A stretch of DNA of 6,256 nucleotides from Pseudomonadota bacterium (GCA_023419055.1 JAEZYO010000106.1:1-6256), one strand, 5' to 3'; counted from the stretch's first letter, positions 1-5,804 are shown. Notes: generated from the sequence alone by a model not told the origin. Translations and numbers: made by a program.

Positions 1-787
1 CGACGTCGGCGACGAACGTCCACTTTCCGGGGCCGCTCGCGTCCTGCGCCGTGTACTGCATCGCCGTCCGCGGCGCGGAATCCCGAGCGCCGACGCCGGC
101 GAAGATGGTCAACGTCGGTGCGCTGACGAGCTTGAGCGCGGTGGGACTGACACCGGTTCGAGCGAGCGCGCCGTCGGTCCGGATCGCCTGCAAGGACTTG
201 GCGACGTCGACCGAGCGAACCCGAGCATCCGCTCGCGGTCGGAAGCTTCCCATCGCTCTCAGATCGGGGTTGGCCCACACCACCGGGTGATCGCCGCCCT
301 CGCGAACGAGGGCCCGCAGGTTCGCGCGGAACACCGGGATGCCGTCGCGCTGCTGCTCGTAGTTGAAGAGGCGGAACTTGTACTTGCCGCTCGCGCGGTC
401 GAACATCAACCCCACGCCGTTCTTGTTTCCGGCGGAGGGCGCTCGGGTATTCGCCGAGGCCCCGAGGCCGACGGGCACGAGCTCGTCGGCGTCGACGCCG
501 AGCGCTGCAGCGCTGCTCCGGCGAAAGTTCTCCGCCGCAGCTTGCGCGCTCTTGCCCGTGGCGGCTACCCCGTACAGGCGCTGAATTCGGCTCCCCAGCG
601 CTTGCGCGCGCGTTCCCGGCAGCGCCGCCTTGAGCTTCGCGACCGCGGCGTCAATCGACTGGCGCCCTCCTGCAACGGGTGTTTCGCTCGCTGGCTCATC
701 GTGCCCCTCGCTGCACGCGCTGAGGCATGCGATCGATACCAGCGCACCCGACAGCCCGACGCTCCCGACTCGATTCTTGAAAGACAT
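1..787 (-). CDS. Lipoprotein with fungalysin/thermolysin-type propeptide, probable M4/M36 metallopeptidase precursor (C-terminal part outside window)
   Basis: The minus strand is open from an ATG at 787 to the window edge, giving 262 residues. The N-terminus is a lipoprotein signal peptide: basic FKNR, a hydrophobic stretch (about residues 8-24) and a perfect lipobox LSAC with Cys25. Residues 125-180 match the FTP propeptide motif of M4/M36 peptidases, notably FNYEQQRDGIPVFRANLRA (141-159), where the family has a 'Q..x.G(I/V)PVFga.l' core. Residues 186-262 look like the following PepSY-like inhibitory region, ending in KWTFVADV. In these families the propeptide acts as chaperone and inhibitor of a secreted zinc protease. 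The HExxH catalytic domain would lie beyond base 1 and is not seen, so a propeptide-only protein remains possible. The start is supported by an AGGGAG ribosome site 7 nt upstream. The 713-bp region upstream probably holds its promoter. Confidence 0.85.
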   Translation of the reverse strand, partial: MSFKNRVGSVGLSGALVSIACLSACSEGHDEPASETPVAGGRQSIDAAVAKLKAALPGTRAQALGSRIQRLYGVAATGKSAQAAAENFRRSSAAALGVDADELVPVGLGASANTRAPSAGNKNGVGLMFDRASGKYKFRLFNYEQQRDGIPVFRANLRALVREGGDHPVVWANPDLRAMGSFRPRADARVRSVDVAKSLQAIRTDGALARTGVSPTALKLVSAPTLTIFAGVGARDSAPRTAMQYTAQDASGPGKWTFVADV

Positions 788-794
788 CCCTGTG

Positions 795-800
795 CTCCCT
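795..800 (-). promoter_or_regulatory. Ribosome binding site of the peptidase precursor gene
   Basis: On the minus strand AGGGAG stands 7 nt before the ATG at 787. It supports this start rather than an internal one, and the lipobox lies at the right distance after it. Confidence 0.6.
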
Positions 801-937
801 GTCCCTGCTCGTCGGCAGACTTTGCCCGACAGCGGCACCTATTAGCGTGAAGAGAGCAGAAGCACCAGACATCGCGGCGCAGCGCACCCGAGTGAGTTGT
901 CTCGCATTCCACTCTGGGTGGAGGACACATCCCTGTG

Positions 938-970
938 TTACGCGGAGGTCACGTGGAGTTCACGCGGAGC
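938..970. repeat. Three tandem 11-bp direct repeats, possible operator
   Basis: Three contiguous 11-bp units are visible: TTACGCGGAGG (938-948), TCACGTGGAGT (949-959) and TCACGCGGAGC (960-970). They share T-Y-ACG-Y-GGAG-N, and each pair matches at 8 or 9 of 11 positions. The units directly before and after do not match. An 11-bp period places each unit on the same DNA face, as in binding sites of OmpR/PhoB-type regulators. The array lies about 150 bp upstream of the peptidase precursor start, so regulation of that gene is the natural inference. No binding protein can be named. Confidence 0.5.
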
Positions 971-1014
971 GCAGAACAGTGCCGAGCGCTGTATGCCATC
1001 GACTCCGATCTCTG

Positions 1015-1031
1015 ATCACGTCAATCGTGAT
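1015..1031. repeat. Inverted repeat ATCACG-N5-CGTGAT
   Basis: Perfect 6-bp arms (1015-1020 and 1026-1031) flank TCAAT. The element shares two bases with the next dyad, so the two form one composite site in the gap between divergent genes. An operator is plausible; function is unproven. Confidence 0.4.
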
Positions 1032-1045
1032 GAACCAGGGTTCAT
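1030..1045. repeat. 16-bp palindrome ATGAACC-AG-GGTTCAT
   Basis: The two 7-bp arms are perfectly complementary around a 2-bp centre. On the plus strand it is followed by TCTTCTTTTTG, so it resembles an intrinsic terminator, but no plus-strand gene ends before it. The AT-rich setting and the abutting second dyad favour a protein-binding operator upstream of the minus-strand peptidase gene. Confidence 0.4.
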
Positions 1046-1428
1046 TCTTCTTTTTGTTGGTTGGGTCTTTCACTCATCGAAAACCATCGCTGACTTAGCG
1101 TGTGCTCGACGCGTCGCTCGCTCGAACGTCGTCCAGCCGGCTGCGCTTCTATCGAAAGCCGTGGCACTATGAAGGGATTGCCCGGCCGATGCCGTCCAGC
1201 CACGCGACTCACGACAGCTGCATGCCTGGGACTGGATGCGGCTCTCCGTCGGGGCAGCTCGTCATCGTCATCCACGAAGCGGCAGCGAAAGCTCGGCTAC
1301 GTAGCCTCGAGCGACCCAGTGCTCCTTTCGTGCTCGACGGTCGGTGTCGGATCACCCCGTTGGGTGAGCAACCCGAGGGCTTCTGATCGAGGCGGCTCCT
1401 CGGCGGATCGAGCCCCGGAGCAGAGCTC

Positions 1429-1447
1429 GCCTGGCAAGAAGCCAGGC
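1429..1447 (+). repeat. Hairpin GCCTGGC-AAGAA-GCCAGGC in the leader of the next gene
   Basis: Perfect 7-bp arms flank a 5-nt loop, 54 bp before the ATG at 1501. There is no T run after it, so an ordinary intrinsic terminator is unlikely. It could be an RNA element in the 5' leader or chance. Confidence 0.3.
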
Positions 1448-1500
1448 AGGCGATTGGTGAGCTTGCGCGGGCAGCGCGTTGTCTCGTAGCCTCGAGGTGC

Positions 1501-1884
1501 ATGGTGGAACAGGTCGAAAGCGGCGCGTTGAGCGACGCCGATCGGGAGCTCGTCGCGGCGATGGCGGCCGCACGGAAGCAGCGCCGCACCCGTATCGCAG
1601 GCGGGATCGCGTTCGCCTTCGTGGCAGCCTTCTTCGCCATCCATGTCGAGTGGCAGGATCGAACCGTAGGGCTTCCACTCGCGTCGTCGTACTTCGCGGC
1701 GTACTCGCTCGCGCCGCTCCTGCTCGCGAGCATCGTGGCGGCAGTGGCGTGCGTCTTTCGCGGCAGGAGCTGGTTCCGGTTCTTCGTCGCCTTCTGCGTC
1801 GTGTCGGCGCTGGCGTTGCCGTCGCAGATTTCCAAACTTGCGAAGTACGACAAGGAGACGCTTCGCGCATTGCCAGCCCGGTGA
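1501..1884 (+). CDS. Small membrane protein with three predicted helices, unknown function
   Basis: The 127-residue product starts with a polar acidic segment (residues 1-20) and a basic patch ARKQRRTR (24-31). Three hydrophobic segments follow at about 32-50, 66-86 and 92-110, and a short polar tail ends the protein. The regular hydrophobic pattern and high G/C at third positions make it a credible gene, whereas the overlapping minus-strand frames are Arg-rich shadows. I recognise no family. The ATG at 1501 has GAGG only 3 nt upstream, which is close; an in-frame ATG at 1561 would remove the acidic N-terminus but keep all helices. The next gene starts 76 bp downstream on the same strand and is also a membrane protein, so co-transcription is possible, although a GC hairpin separates them. 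Confidence 0.75.
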   Translation: MVEQVESGALSDADRELVAAMAAARKQRRTRIAGGIAFAFVAAFFAIHVEWQDRTVGLPLASSYFAAYSLAPLLLASIVAAVACVFRGRSWFRFFVAFCVVSALALPSQISKLAKYDKETLRALPAR

Positions 1885-1919
1885 CAGCTTCGGGCATCGC
1901 TGGCTCGCCTCGAGCAATC

Positions 1920-1936
1920 CGCGCCGCGGAGGCGCG
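1920..1936 (+). repeat. GC-rich hairpin between the two membrane protein genes
   Basis: CGCGCC (1920-1925) and GGCGCG (1931-1936) pair perfectly around GCGGA. It lies 36 bp after the stop at 1884 and is followed by AAAA rather than a T run, so it is a weak terminator candidate for the upstream gene or an mRNA processing/stability hairpin. Confidence 0.3.
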
Positions 1937-1952
1937 AAAACTGATAGCGTTT

Positions 1953-1967
1953 GATCCGAAATGGATC
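1953..1967 (+). repeat. Inverted repeat GATCC-GAAAT-GGATC over the start codon
   Basis: Perfect 5-bp arms (1953-1957, 1963-1967) enclose most of the ATG at 1961, and a T-G and a T-A pair can extend the stem. In mRNA it could fold over the start codon. The stem is short and may be chance. Confidence 0.3.
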
Positions 1968-2611
1968 GAAATCCCTATGCGCCGCCGCGCGCGGAGTCCG
2001 AGGATCCACGGACGCTTTCAGAGGGGCGAGCGCTCGACGAGACCTCGACGAACGTGCTCGAGTATTTCCCGGCGCGCCGGGGCACGGACTCGTCGGCGGT
2101 CGCGATTTATGCGCTGTTCGGTCCTTTGATCATCGCCGTATTCCTAGCGGAGCTCGGCTTCGGCAACCTGGCGCTGTTCGGCGCTGTCGCCTTCTGGATC
2201 TTTCTGTGGAATCGCCATCGGCAGCGCAAGCATCGACCGCAAGCGGTGCTTCGAATCCATGGTGGTCGGCTGAGAGTGTTCGACGCGCGCGAGCGCTTGA
2301 TGGTGGACACGTCTTTGGACGAGCTGCTCAACGTGGCGCTCGACACGAAGACGATTCAGAGCGTCCAGGAGAACTCCGGCAGCGCGGTCCCCGGCCTTCG
2401 ATTCATCGACAGCGTGGTTCAAGCGCCGGTCGATATTTCACGCATCGAGCTCGTGACCGAAGACGGCTCGTTCTTCTTGACCGAGGACCATCTTCCGAGC
2501 ATCGACACCACCGAGTGGTTCGGGAAGATCCGGAAGCTTCTCAGAAGAAATGGCTGGGTTCCGGCGGACGAGCGGCCGCGCTCACCCAGTCGAGGGGCGA
2601 TGAGACGCTGA
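1961..2611 (+). CDS. Membrane protein with N-terminal NPYAPP motif and cytoplasmic C-terminal domain, unknown function
   Basis: The 216-residue product begins MDRNPYAPP, a proline-rich N-terminal motif seen in many otherwise different bacterial membrane proteins. Two hydrophobic segments lie at about 46-64 and 67-84, joined by a very short turn. The basic stretch RHRQRKHRP (85-93) follows, so both ends should face the cytoplasm by the positive-inside rule. Residues 95-195 form a soluble domain of alternating beta-like stretches (AVLRIHGGRLRVFDA, SRIELVTEDGSFFLT) ending in an amphipathic helix with WFGKIRKLLRR. This layout recalls bacterial PH-like domains, but that is inference from pattern only. 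The start is supported by the motif rather than by a ribosome site; none is evident, and an inverted repeat covers the ATG. It may be co-transcribed with the gene ending at 1884. Confidence 0.82.
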   Translation: MDRNPYAPPRAESEDPRTLSEGRALDETSTNVLEYFPARRGTDSSAVAIYALFGPLIIAVFLAELGFGNLALFGAVAFWIFLWNRHRQRKHRPQAVLRIHGGRLRVFDARERLMVDTSLDELLNVALDTKTIQSVQENSGSAVPGLRFIDSVVQAPVDISRIELVTEDGSFFLTEDHLPSIDTTEWFGKIRKLLRRNGWVPADERPRSPSRGAMRR

Positions 2612-2693
2612 TTCGAGGTCTTCGTCCAAGGAGGCGCCGCAACCGACGGCCCGCCTCGCGTTGATGAAGGTACGTCATCTACGGCCAGGGTAG

Positions 2694-2774
2694 CTGCGGA
2701 CACCGCATGCCGCGGACGCCGCTCACGGAGTCCGTGTGCGCTCGCCGTTGCCTTTCGCCTCGGTGGGTCCGCAG
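2694..2774 (+). other. Structured intergenic segment with nested stem-loops
   Basis: The 264-bp gap between 2611 and 2876 holds no credible gene. CTGCGGAC (2694-2701) is perfectly complementary to GTCCGCAG (2767-2774), and ACC/GGT can add three pairs past a two-base bulge. Inside lies a second hairpin (2720-2740) with CACGG and CCGTG arms around AGT, extended by three more pairs beyond a T-T mismatch. The inner hairpin may terminate transcription from the membrane protein gene, though no T run follows. A structured RNA element is an alternative. Confidence 0.35.
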
Positions 2775-2829
2775 AGCGAGCCACTGACCAAACTCGTTCT
2801 AGGCGTCGCGTCGCTACTTCGGCTTGCGG

Positions 2830-2858
2830 GTGACGCTGCGACAAGGCATCAGTATTCT
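2830..2858 (+). promoter_or_regulatory. Candidate sigma70-type promoter of the response regulator gene
   Basis: GTGACG (2830-2835) and TATTCT (2853-2858) are separated by 17 bp, and each matches four of six consensus bases. The predicted transcript would start near 2865, about 11 nt before the ATG at 2876. This would exclude the in-frame TTG at 2858 as start. Confidence 0.35.
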
Positions 2859-2875
2859 TGAGCAGCTGGGCAACG

Positions 2876-3289
2876 ATGTCGCAAGACTCCGATCTTCTTC
2901 GCAGCGTCCTGGTCGTGGACGACGATCCCTCGGTGCGACGGGCCATCGTGAGGATGCTTTCGGTGCGCGGCTACTCGGTGCGCGAAGCCGAGAGCGGCGC
3001 CCAGGCGCTCAAGGTTCTGGCGCTGCCCGACGCCCCGCGGCTCGCGGTCGTGGATTGGAACATGAAGACGATGAGCGGCCCCGAGCTGTGTCGGATCCTG
3101 CGCGCGCGGAAGCCGCACGTCTACGTCGTCCTCATGACGGCGGAGAGCGGAGGGCGCGTTCTGAGCGACGCCATGAGCAGCGGCGCGGACGTCTACCTTC
3201 AGAAGCCCTTCCATCCCAACGAGCTCGCGGCGCGACTTCTCGCGGGGCGCGCCTCTCTGCGTGCCAGCGACGAGCGCGAAGGCTCCTGA
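2876..3289 (+). CDS. Stand-alone receiver-domain response regulator (CheY-like)
   Basis: The 137-residue product is a single receiver (REC) domain at about residues 10-125 with a short polar tail and no output domain. All key residues are present: the acidic pair Asp15-Asp16 in VLVVDDDPS, the phosphoacceptor Asp60 in LAVVDWNMKTMSG, Thr88 in VVLMTAE and Lys110 in YLQKPF. Such proteins take a phosphate from a histidine kinase and act by binding a partner protein, for example in motility, phosphorelays or development. No kinase is encoded in the window, so it is an orphan here. I chose the ATG at 2876, which leaves nine residues before the first beta strand. An in-frame TTG at 2858 is possible but would add six atypical residues. 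No strong ribosome site is seen. The next gene begins 104 bp downstream, after a strong hairpin. Confidence 0.93.
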   Translation: MSQDSDLLRSVLVVDDDPSVRRAIVRMLSVRGYSVREAESGAQALKVLALPDAPRLAVVDWNMKTMSGPELCRILRARKPHVYVVLMTAESGGRVLSDAMSSGADVYLQKPFHPNELAARLLAGRASLRASDEREGS

Positions 3290-3309
3290 CCGCGAATCAT
3301 CGGCGCGAT

Positions 3310-3329
3310 ACTCGAGCCACGGCTCGGGT
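3310..3329 (+). terminator. Strong hairpin after the response regulator gene, possible terminator
   Basis: Bases 3310-3317 pair with 3322-3329 (one T-G wobble) around CACG, an 8-bp GC-rich stem located 21 bp after the stop codon. Only TTCTC follows instead of a T run, so termination would be imperfect. CTCGCGAG (3331-3338) adds a second small palindrome right behind it. Confidence 0.45.
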
Positions 3330-3379
3330 TCTCGCGAGGCGCGTTCACTCTCTCTGCCACACCTGGTAAGGGGCTCAGC

Positions 3380-3386
3380 AGGAGGT
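3380..3386 (+). promoter_or_regulatory. Consensus ribosome binding site of the lipoprotein gene
   Basis: AGGAGGT lies 7 nt before the ATG at 3394, the best Shine-Dalgarno site in the window. It fixes this start and suggests efficient translation compared with the neighbouring genes. Confidence 0.85.
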
Positions 3387-3393
3387 CCTGGCG

Positions 3394-4257
3394 ATGGGTG
3401 GTGAATTGTCGAAGGTAGTAGTGCTGATGGTACCGTTGCTGTTCGGCTGCGGCGCCGAGTCTGGTCGGGAACGACCGGCATCGGGGACGGCTTCCCAGGC
3501 CGAGCAACCCGTTCCGCCCGATCTGCGCGCGGACATCGCGCGATCGATCGCGGTAGGGTCGCAGCTCTACGTCCTCGACAAAGTGGCGGCCATCGGGACC
3601 GACGTCCTATTCGCCAACGTGCAGCATCCCGAGGCCCAGGGGGTAGTAGGGTACGTCCCGTTGCGCGAAGGAGACGCGGACGGGCGCGGGCGCAATTCGT
3701 ACCTCGTCAGCTTCTTCACCGAAGACGACCCTCCGCGAGTCGCGTACGAGATCCGGGTGTTGCCCGACGCGCAGCCCGAGTTTCAGGCGTTCGCTCCCCC
3801 AAAGGACGTCCCTCCTGGGTTCGCCGCCTTGATACGAGCCAGGCAGGCGGCCATCGCCGCGATGCCCACCCCCAAACAGCCCATCAACCCGGTCGTGATT
3901 CCGGGAGAGGTCGCCGGCGAGGTGCTCGTCTACCTGCTCGCCGGAACCAAGCAACCGGACCTCGCCGTCTTCGGGCAGCACTTTCGAGCGGTCGTGGCCA
4001 TGGGAGGAAGCTCCGTCCGATCCATGACGCCGCTCTCCAACACGGTCTTGGAAGTGCCTACCCGCGCTCCAAACGGCGAACCTGCAGAGGGGCTCGCCGT
4101 CAGTCACGCCGTCACCGACTTTCCCCTCGAGACCCACGTCTTTACCAGCCTGCTTCACCAAAAGGTCGTCTACGTCGGTACGCGACGAGGCATGTGGCGA
4201 GTGGAAGGCGACAAGATCTCCTTCCTGGGCAAAGCAGAATCGAAAGCCGCGGAGTGA
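3394..4257 (+). CDS. Putative lipoprotein, unknown function
   Basis: The 287-residue product has a short signal peptide (residues 1-18) with a lipobox-like LFGC, giving lipidated Cys19. A low-complexity linker (20-43) rich in Ala, Ser, Pro and Glu follows. The Phe before Gly in the box is unusual but tolerated. The mature part has two blocks: about 45-135, with LYVLDKVAAIGTDVLFANVQ and NSYLVSFFTEDDPPRVAYEIRVLP, and 163-280, with PVVIPGEVAGEVLVYLLAGT, QHFRAVVAMGGSSVRSMTPL and a closing HQKVVYVGTRRGMWRVEGDKI. The second block reminds me of hypothetical lipoproteins with a 'VYLLA.T...GGH+R..V..DG' pattern found in several proteobacteria, but I cannot name a domain. It is probably an outer-membrane or periplasmic protein. 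It is convergent with the next gene, 57 bp apart. Confidence 0.88.
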   Translation: MGGELSKVVVLMVPLLFGCGAESGRERPASGTASQAEQPVPPDLRADIARSIAVGSQLYVLDKVAAIGTDVLFANVQHPEAQGVVGYVPLREGDADGRGRNSYLVSFFTEDDPPRVAYEIRVLPDAQPEFQAFAPPKDVPPGFAALIRARQAAIAAMPTPKQPINPVVIPGEVAGEVLVYLLAGTKQPDLAVFGQHFRAVVAMGGSSVRSMTPLSNTVLEVPTRAPNGEPAEGLAVSHAVTDFPLETHVFTSLLHQKVVYVGTRRGMWRVEGDKISFLGKAESKAAE

Positions 4258-4293
4258 CGATCGAGAAGTGCACCACCGAGCCCTGGCGTGGCG

Positions 4294-4308
4294 CGTCGAT
4301 GCGCGACG
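4294..4308. terminator. Small hairpin between convergent genes
   Basis: CGTCG (4294-4298) pairs with CGACG (4304-4308) around ATGCG, in the 57-bp gap between the stops of two converging genes. It is short and lacks T runs on either side, so a bidirectional terminator role is only possible. Confidence 0.2.
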
Positions 4309-4314
4309 GGCGAC

Positions 4315-5106
4315 CTATCGGGAACGAGCGAACGAGATCTGGTCACACCCGATGCTTCGCAGCGCATCCATCGTCGCGATGACGTCGGCATGCTCGCGGC
4401 CGGGATCGACTTGGAGCGCCACACGACGGTCTGCATCGCAGCGCGGTACGGCTCGAGGTAGCTCGGTCAACGACGCGGCCGTACGTTCCGTGCCGTCCCC
4501 GATTCGAATCAGGAACGAACCATCCCCCTTCAAACGAACTTCGAGCCCACGCGAATCGAGAGCGCTCGAACGAACCGAGGGCGGAGGCACGGACGCGACG
4601 TACCGCGAGACCGCCATCAACGCCTCCGCAGCGCGTGGGAGTTCCACGTTGGAGAAGTCGTGCTGCAGCATGGCTCGCCGGAGGTCCACGTAAGCGGCAT
4701 TCAGGTCCGCGGACGTCCGCGGCCCAGCCGATTGGCAAGCGGAGACGCTGGAGGGGTCTGCCAAGCGCGAGCAATAGTCCTTGGCGCAAGCTTCCACCGT
4801 TTCGTGAAGTGTGGCCGTCGGCGGCCTGGTCAGTTGCCGTTCGACCGTCTGCCGGCAGCGTTCGCCTCGGATGAGCGACGAGCACGTCACCATGAGCGCA
4901 ATGGCCTGCTCGGAATCCAGAGTCGAGGTTTCTGCCGCGCGGATGGCCGCCTCACAGGTGCGCAAGGCATCTGCTGGAGACCAATGGTTCCATTCGGAGC
5001 GGGCGCCGGCGTCCGGAGTGGACGAAGCTTCCACGGTAGGCGCTGAGTTCGACCGACATTGCAGGCAGGTGAGGAGACTCAGGCAACGGATCAGGCGCCG
5101 TAACAT
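4315..5106 (-). CDS. Exported cysteine-rich protein with C-terminal ExbD/TolR-like domain
   Basis: The 263-residue product starts MLRRLIRCLSLLTCLQC, a basic-hydrophobic export signal. Cys14 or Cys17 might be lipidated, but neither sits in a standard lipobox. Residues 51-124 hold six cysteines (51, 75, 84, 107, 112, 124) in helix-like sequence, suggesting disulfide pairing outside the cytoplasm. Residues 187-263 follow the ExbD/TolR periplasmic pattern: LEVRLKGDGSFLIRIGDG, then SLTELPRAV, RRVALQVDPGREHADVIATM and DALRSIGCDQISFA, with cysteines 223 and 254 as a possible extra bridge. In ExbD/TolR this domain works with a proton-driven motor through an N-terminal membrane helix bearing an essential Asp. 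Here that helix is replaced by a signal sequence without Asp. The ATG at 5106 is the first sensible start; the ribosome site is weak. The ExbD link is my reading of the pattern and needs a profile search. Confidence 0.8.
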   Translation of the reverse strand: MLRRLIRCLSLLTCLQCRSNSAPTVEASSTPDAGARSEWNHWSPADALRTCEAAIRAAETSTLDSEQAIALMVTCSSLIRGERCRQTVERQLTRPPTATLHETVEACAKDYCSRLADPSSVSACQSAGPRTSADLNAAYVDLRRAMLQHDFSNVELPRAAEALMAVSRYVASVPPPSVRSSALDSRGLEVRLKGDGSFLIRIGDGTERTAASLTELPRAVPRCDADRRVALQVDPGREHADVIATMDALRSIGCDQISFARSR

Positions 5107-5158
5107 TCGCCTGTCAAGGTACCAGGAGAGGGGACGGCAGGAAGCGTTCGAAGCGGGG

Positions 5159-5164
5159 TAGAAT
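5159..5164 (+). promoter_or_regulatory. Candidate -10 element of the glutathione transferase gene
   Basis: TAGAAT matches five of six bases of the -10 consensus and ends 8 nt before the ATG at 5173. Transcription would then begin at or within two bases of the start codon, giving a leaderless mRNA. This agrees with the lack of any Shine-Dalgarno sequence in the preceding bases. No good -35 is seen 17 bp upstream (GGCAGG). Confidence 0.4.
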
Positions 5165-5172
5165 CGCGTCCG

Positions 5173-5802
5173 ATGCAATTCTTCTACGGTACGAGCTCCG
5201 GAAACTCGGCGCGCTCCGCCTTCGCGCTTCGCGAGGCAGGCGTCGACTATGTCCCGCATGCCCTCCACGTACCTCGCGGTGAAAGCCGCGCCCCCGAATA
5301 CCTGGCGCTCAACCCCATGGGTAAGGTGCCGGCGCTCATCGACGGCGCGACCCAGCTCTGGGAATCGAACGCCATCAACTGGTACGTCGCCGAGAAGTTT
5401 CCGGAGACGAGGCTCCTCCCGCCGACCATCGCCGGACGCGCCGCCGTGCAGCGCTGGCTCTTCTTCCAGACCGGACACGTCACTCCCGCCTGTATGGCCG
5501 TCTATCGCACGACGAACGCTCGGGTTCAGACTTTCTGGAAGGTCCGCGGGGACGCGCAAGCAGCTGAAGCGGGCCGCGCCGAGCTCGCTCGTTACTTGCC
5601 CGTCTTGAACGCGGCGCTCGAGCGCGGCGAGTGGCTCGAACGCGAGTTCTCGTTGGCGGACATCGCGTTCGCACCCCACTTCTGGCTGCTCGCTGAGGGC
5701 GGCTTCGATTTCTCGGCGACACCCGCGGTCGACGCGTGGCAAAGGCGCCTCTTTGCCCGGAGCGCGTGGCAGGAGACGGTAACCATGATCTACGGCGCGT
5801 GA
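5173..5802 (+). CDS. Glutathione S-transferase family protein
   Basis: The 209-residue product has the usual length and two-domain layout of soluble glutathione transferases. The N-terminal thioredoxin-like domain (about 1-77) has MQFFYGTSSGNSARSAF, where Ser8, Ser9 or Ser12 could activate glutathione, NPMGKVPALI (47-56) with the cis-proline that binds the glutathione backbone, and ESNAINWYVAE (64-74) with the Glu-Ser pair contacting the gamma-glutamyl group. The helical domain (about 88-205) carries FSLADIAFAP, the conserved S-x-x-D capping motif of the hydrophobic core. The enzyme should be cytoplasmic and conjugate glutathione to electrophiles or act in related thiol chemistry; the substrate cannot be told. 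It is divergent from the ExbD-like gene with only 66 bp between starts and probably stands alone. Translation may be leaderless. Confidence 0.95.
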   Translation: MQFFYGTSSGNSARSAFALREAGVDYVPHALHVPRGESRAPEYLALNPMGKVPALIDGATQLWESNAINWYVAEKFPETRLLPPTIAGRAAVQRWLFFQTGHVTPACMAVYRTTNARVQTFWKVRGDAQAAEAGRAELARYLPVLNAALERGEWLEREFSLADIAFAPHFWLLAEGGFDFSATPAVDAWQRRLFARSAWQETVTMIYGA

Positions 5803-5804
5803 AA

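Larger units (their letters stand above)
788..1500. other. 713-bp intergenic region without a convincing gene
   Basis: Short open frames exist on both strands, but they are rich in Arg and Ser, lack recognisable domains or hydrophobic pattern and have no good ribosome sites, so I do not call them. The left half (about 900-1090) carries direct repeats and dyads, listed separately, plus a stretch of roughly 40% GC at 1030-1085 that stands out from its GC-rich surroundings. The right half (about 1340-1450) is rich in small self-complementary segments, including the hairpin at 1429-1447. The region separates two divergent genes (787 minus, 1501 plus) and probably contains both promoters. No clear -35/-10 pair could be fixed by eye. 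Confidence 0.6.

Noticed and set aside
847..1098. Plus-strand frame of 83 codons beginning at a GTG at 847
   Set aside because: It crosses the direct repeats and both dyads, has no ribosome site or protein-like pattern, and the region reads as regulatory DNA.
1161..1182. TGGCAC followed by TTGC as a sigma54 promoter
   Set aside because: The two elements are 10 nt apart instead of the required 5, so the -24/-12 spacing is wrong.
1100..1489. Plus-strand open frame of 129 codons in the 788-1500 gap
   Set aside because: Composition is Ser/Arg-rich and low in hydrophobic residues, with no ribosome site or recognised motif. Overlapping frames of similar length exist, as expected by chance at high GC.
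1209..2009. Long minus-strand open frames opposite the 1501 gene (also 1297-1917 and 1352-1897)
   Set aside because: They are Arg/Ala/Ser-rich with no domain or hydrophobic logic. The plus-strand frame encodes three clean membrane segments, so these are shadows of GC-rich DNA.
5112..5117. Perfect TTGACA on the minus strand as a -35 for the ExbD-like gene
   Set aside because: The matching -10 would fall inside the coding sequence after the start codon (CTGATC, poor match), with no usable start downstream.
5107..5742. Upstream extension of the ExbD-like frame on the minus strand to 5742
   Set aside because: It runs antisense through most of the glutathione transferase gene, which is certain. 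The export signal begins exactly at the ATG at 5106.
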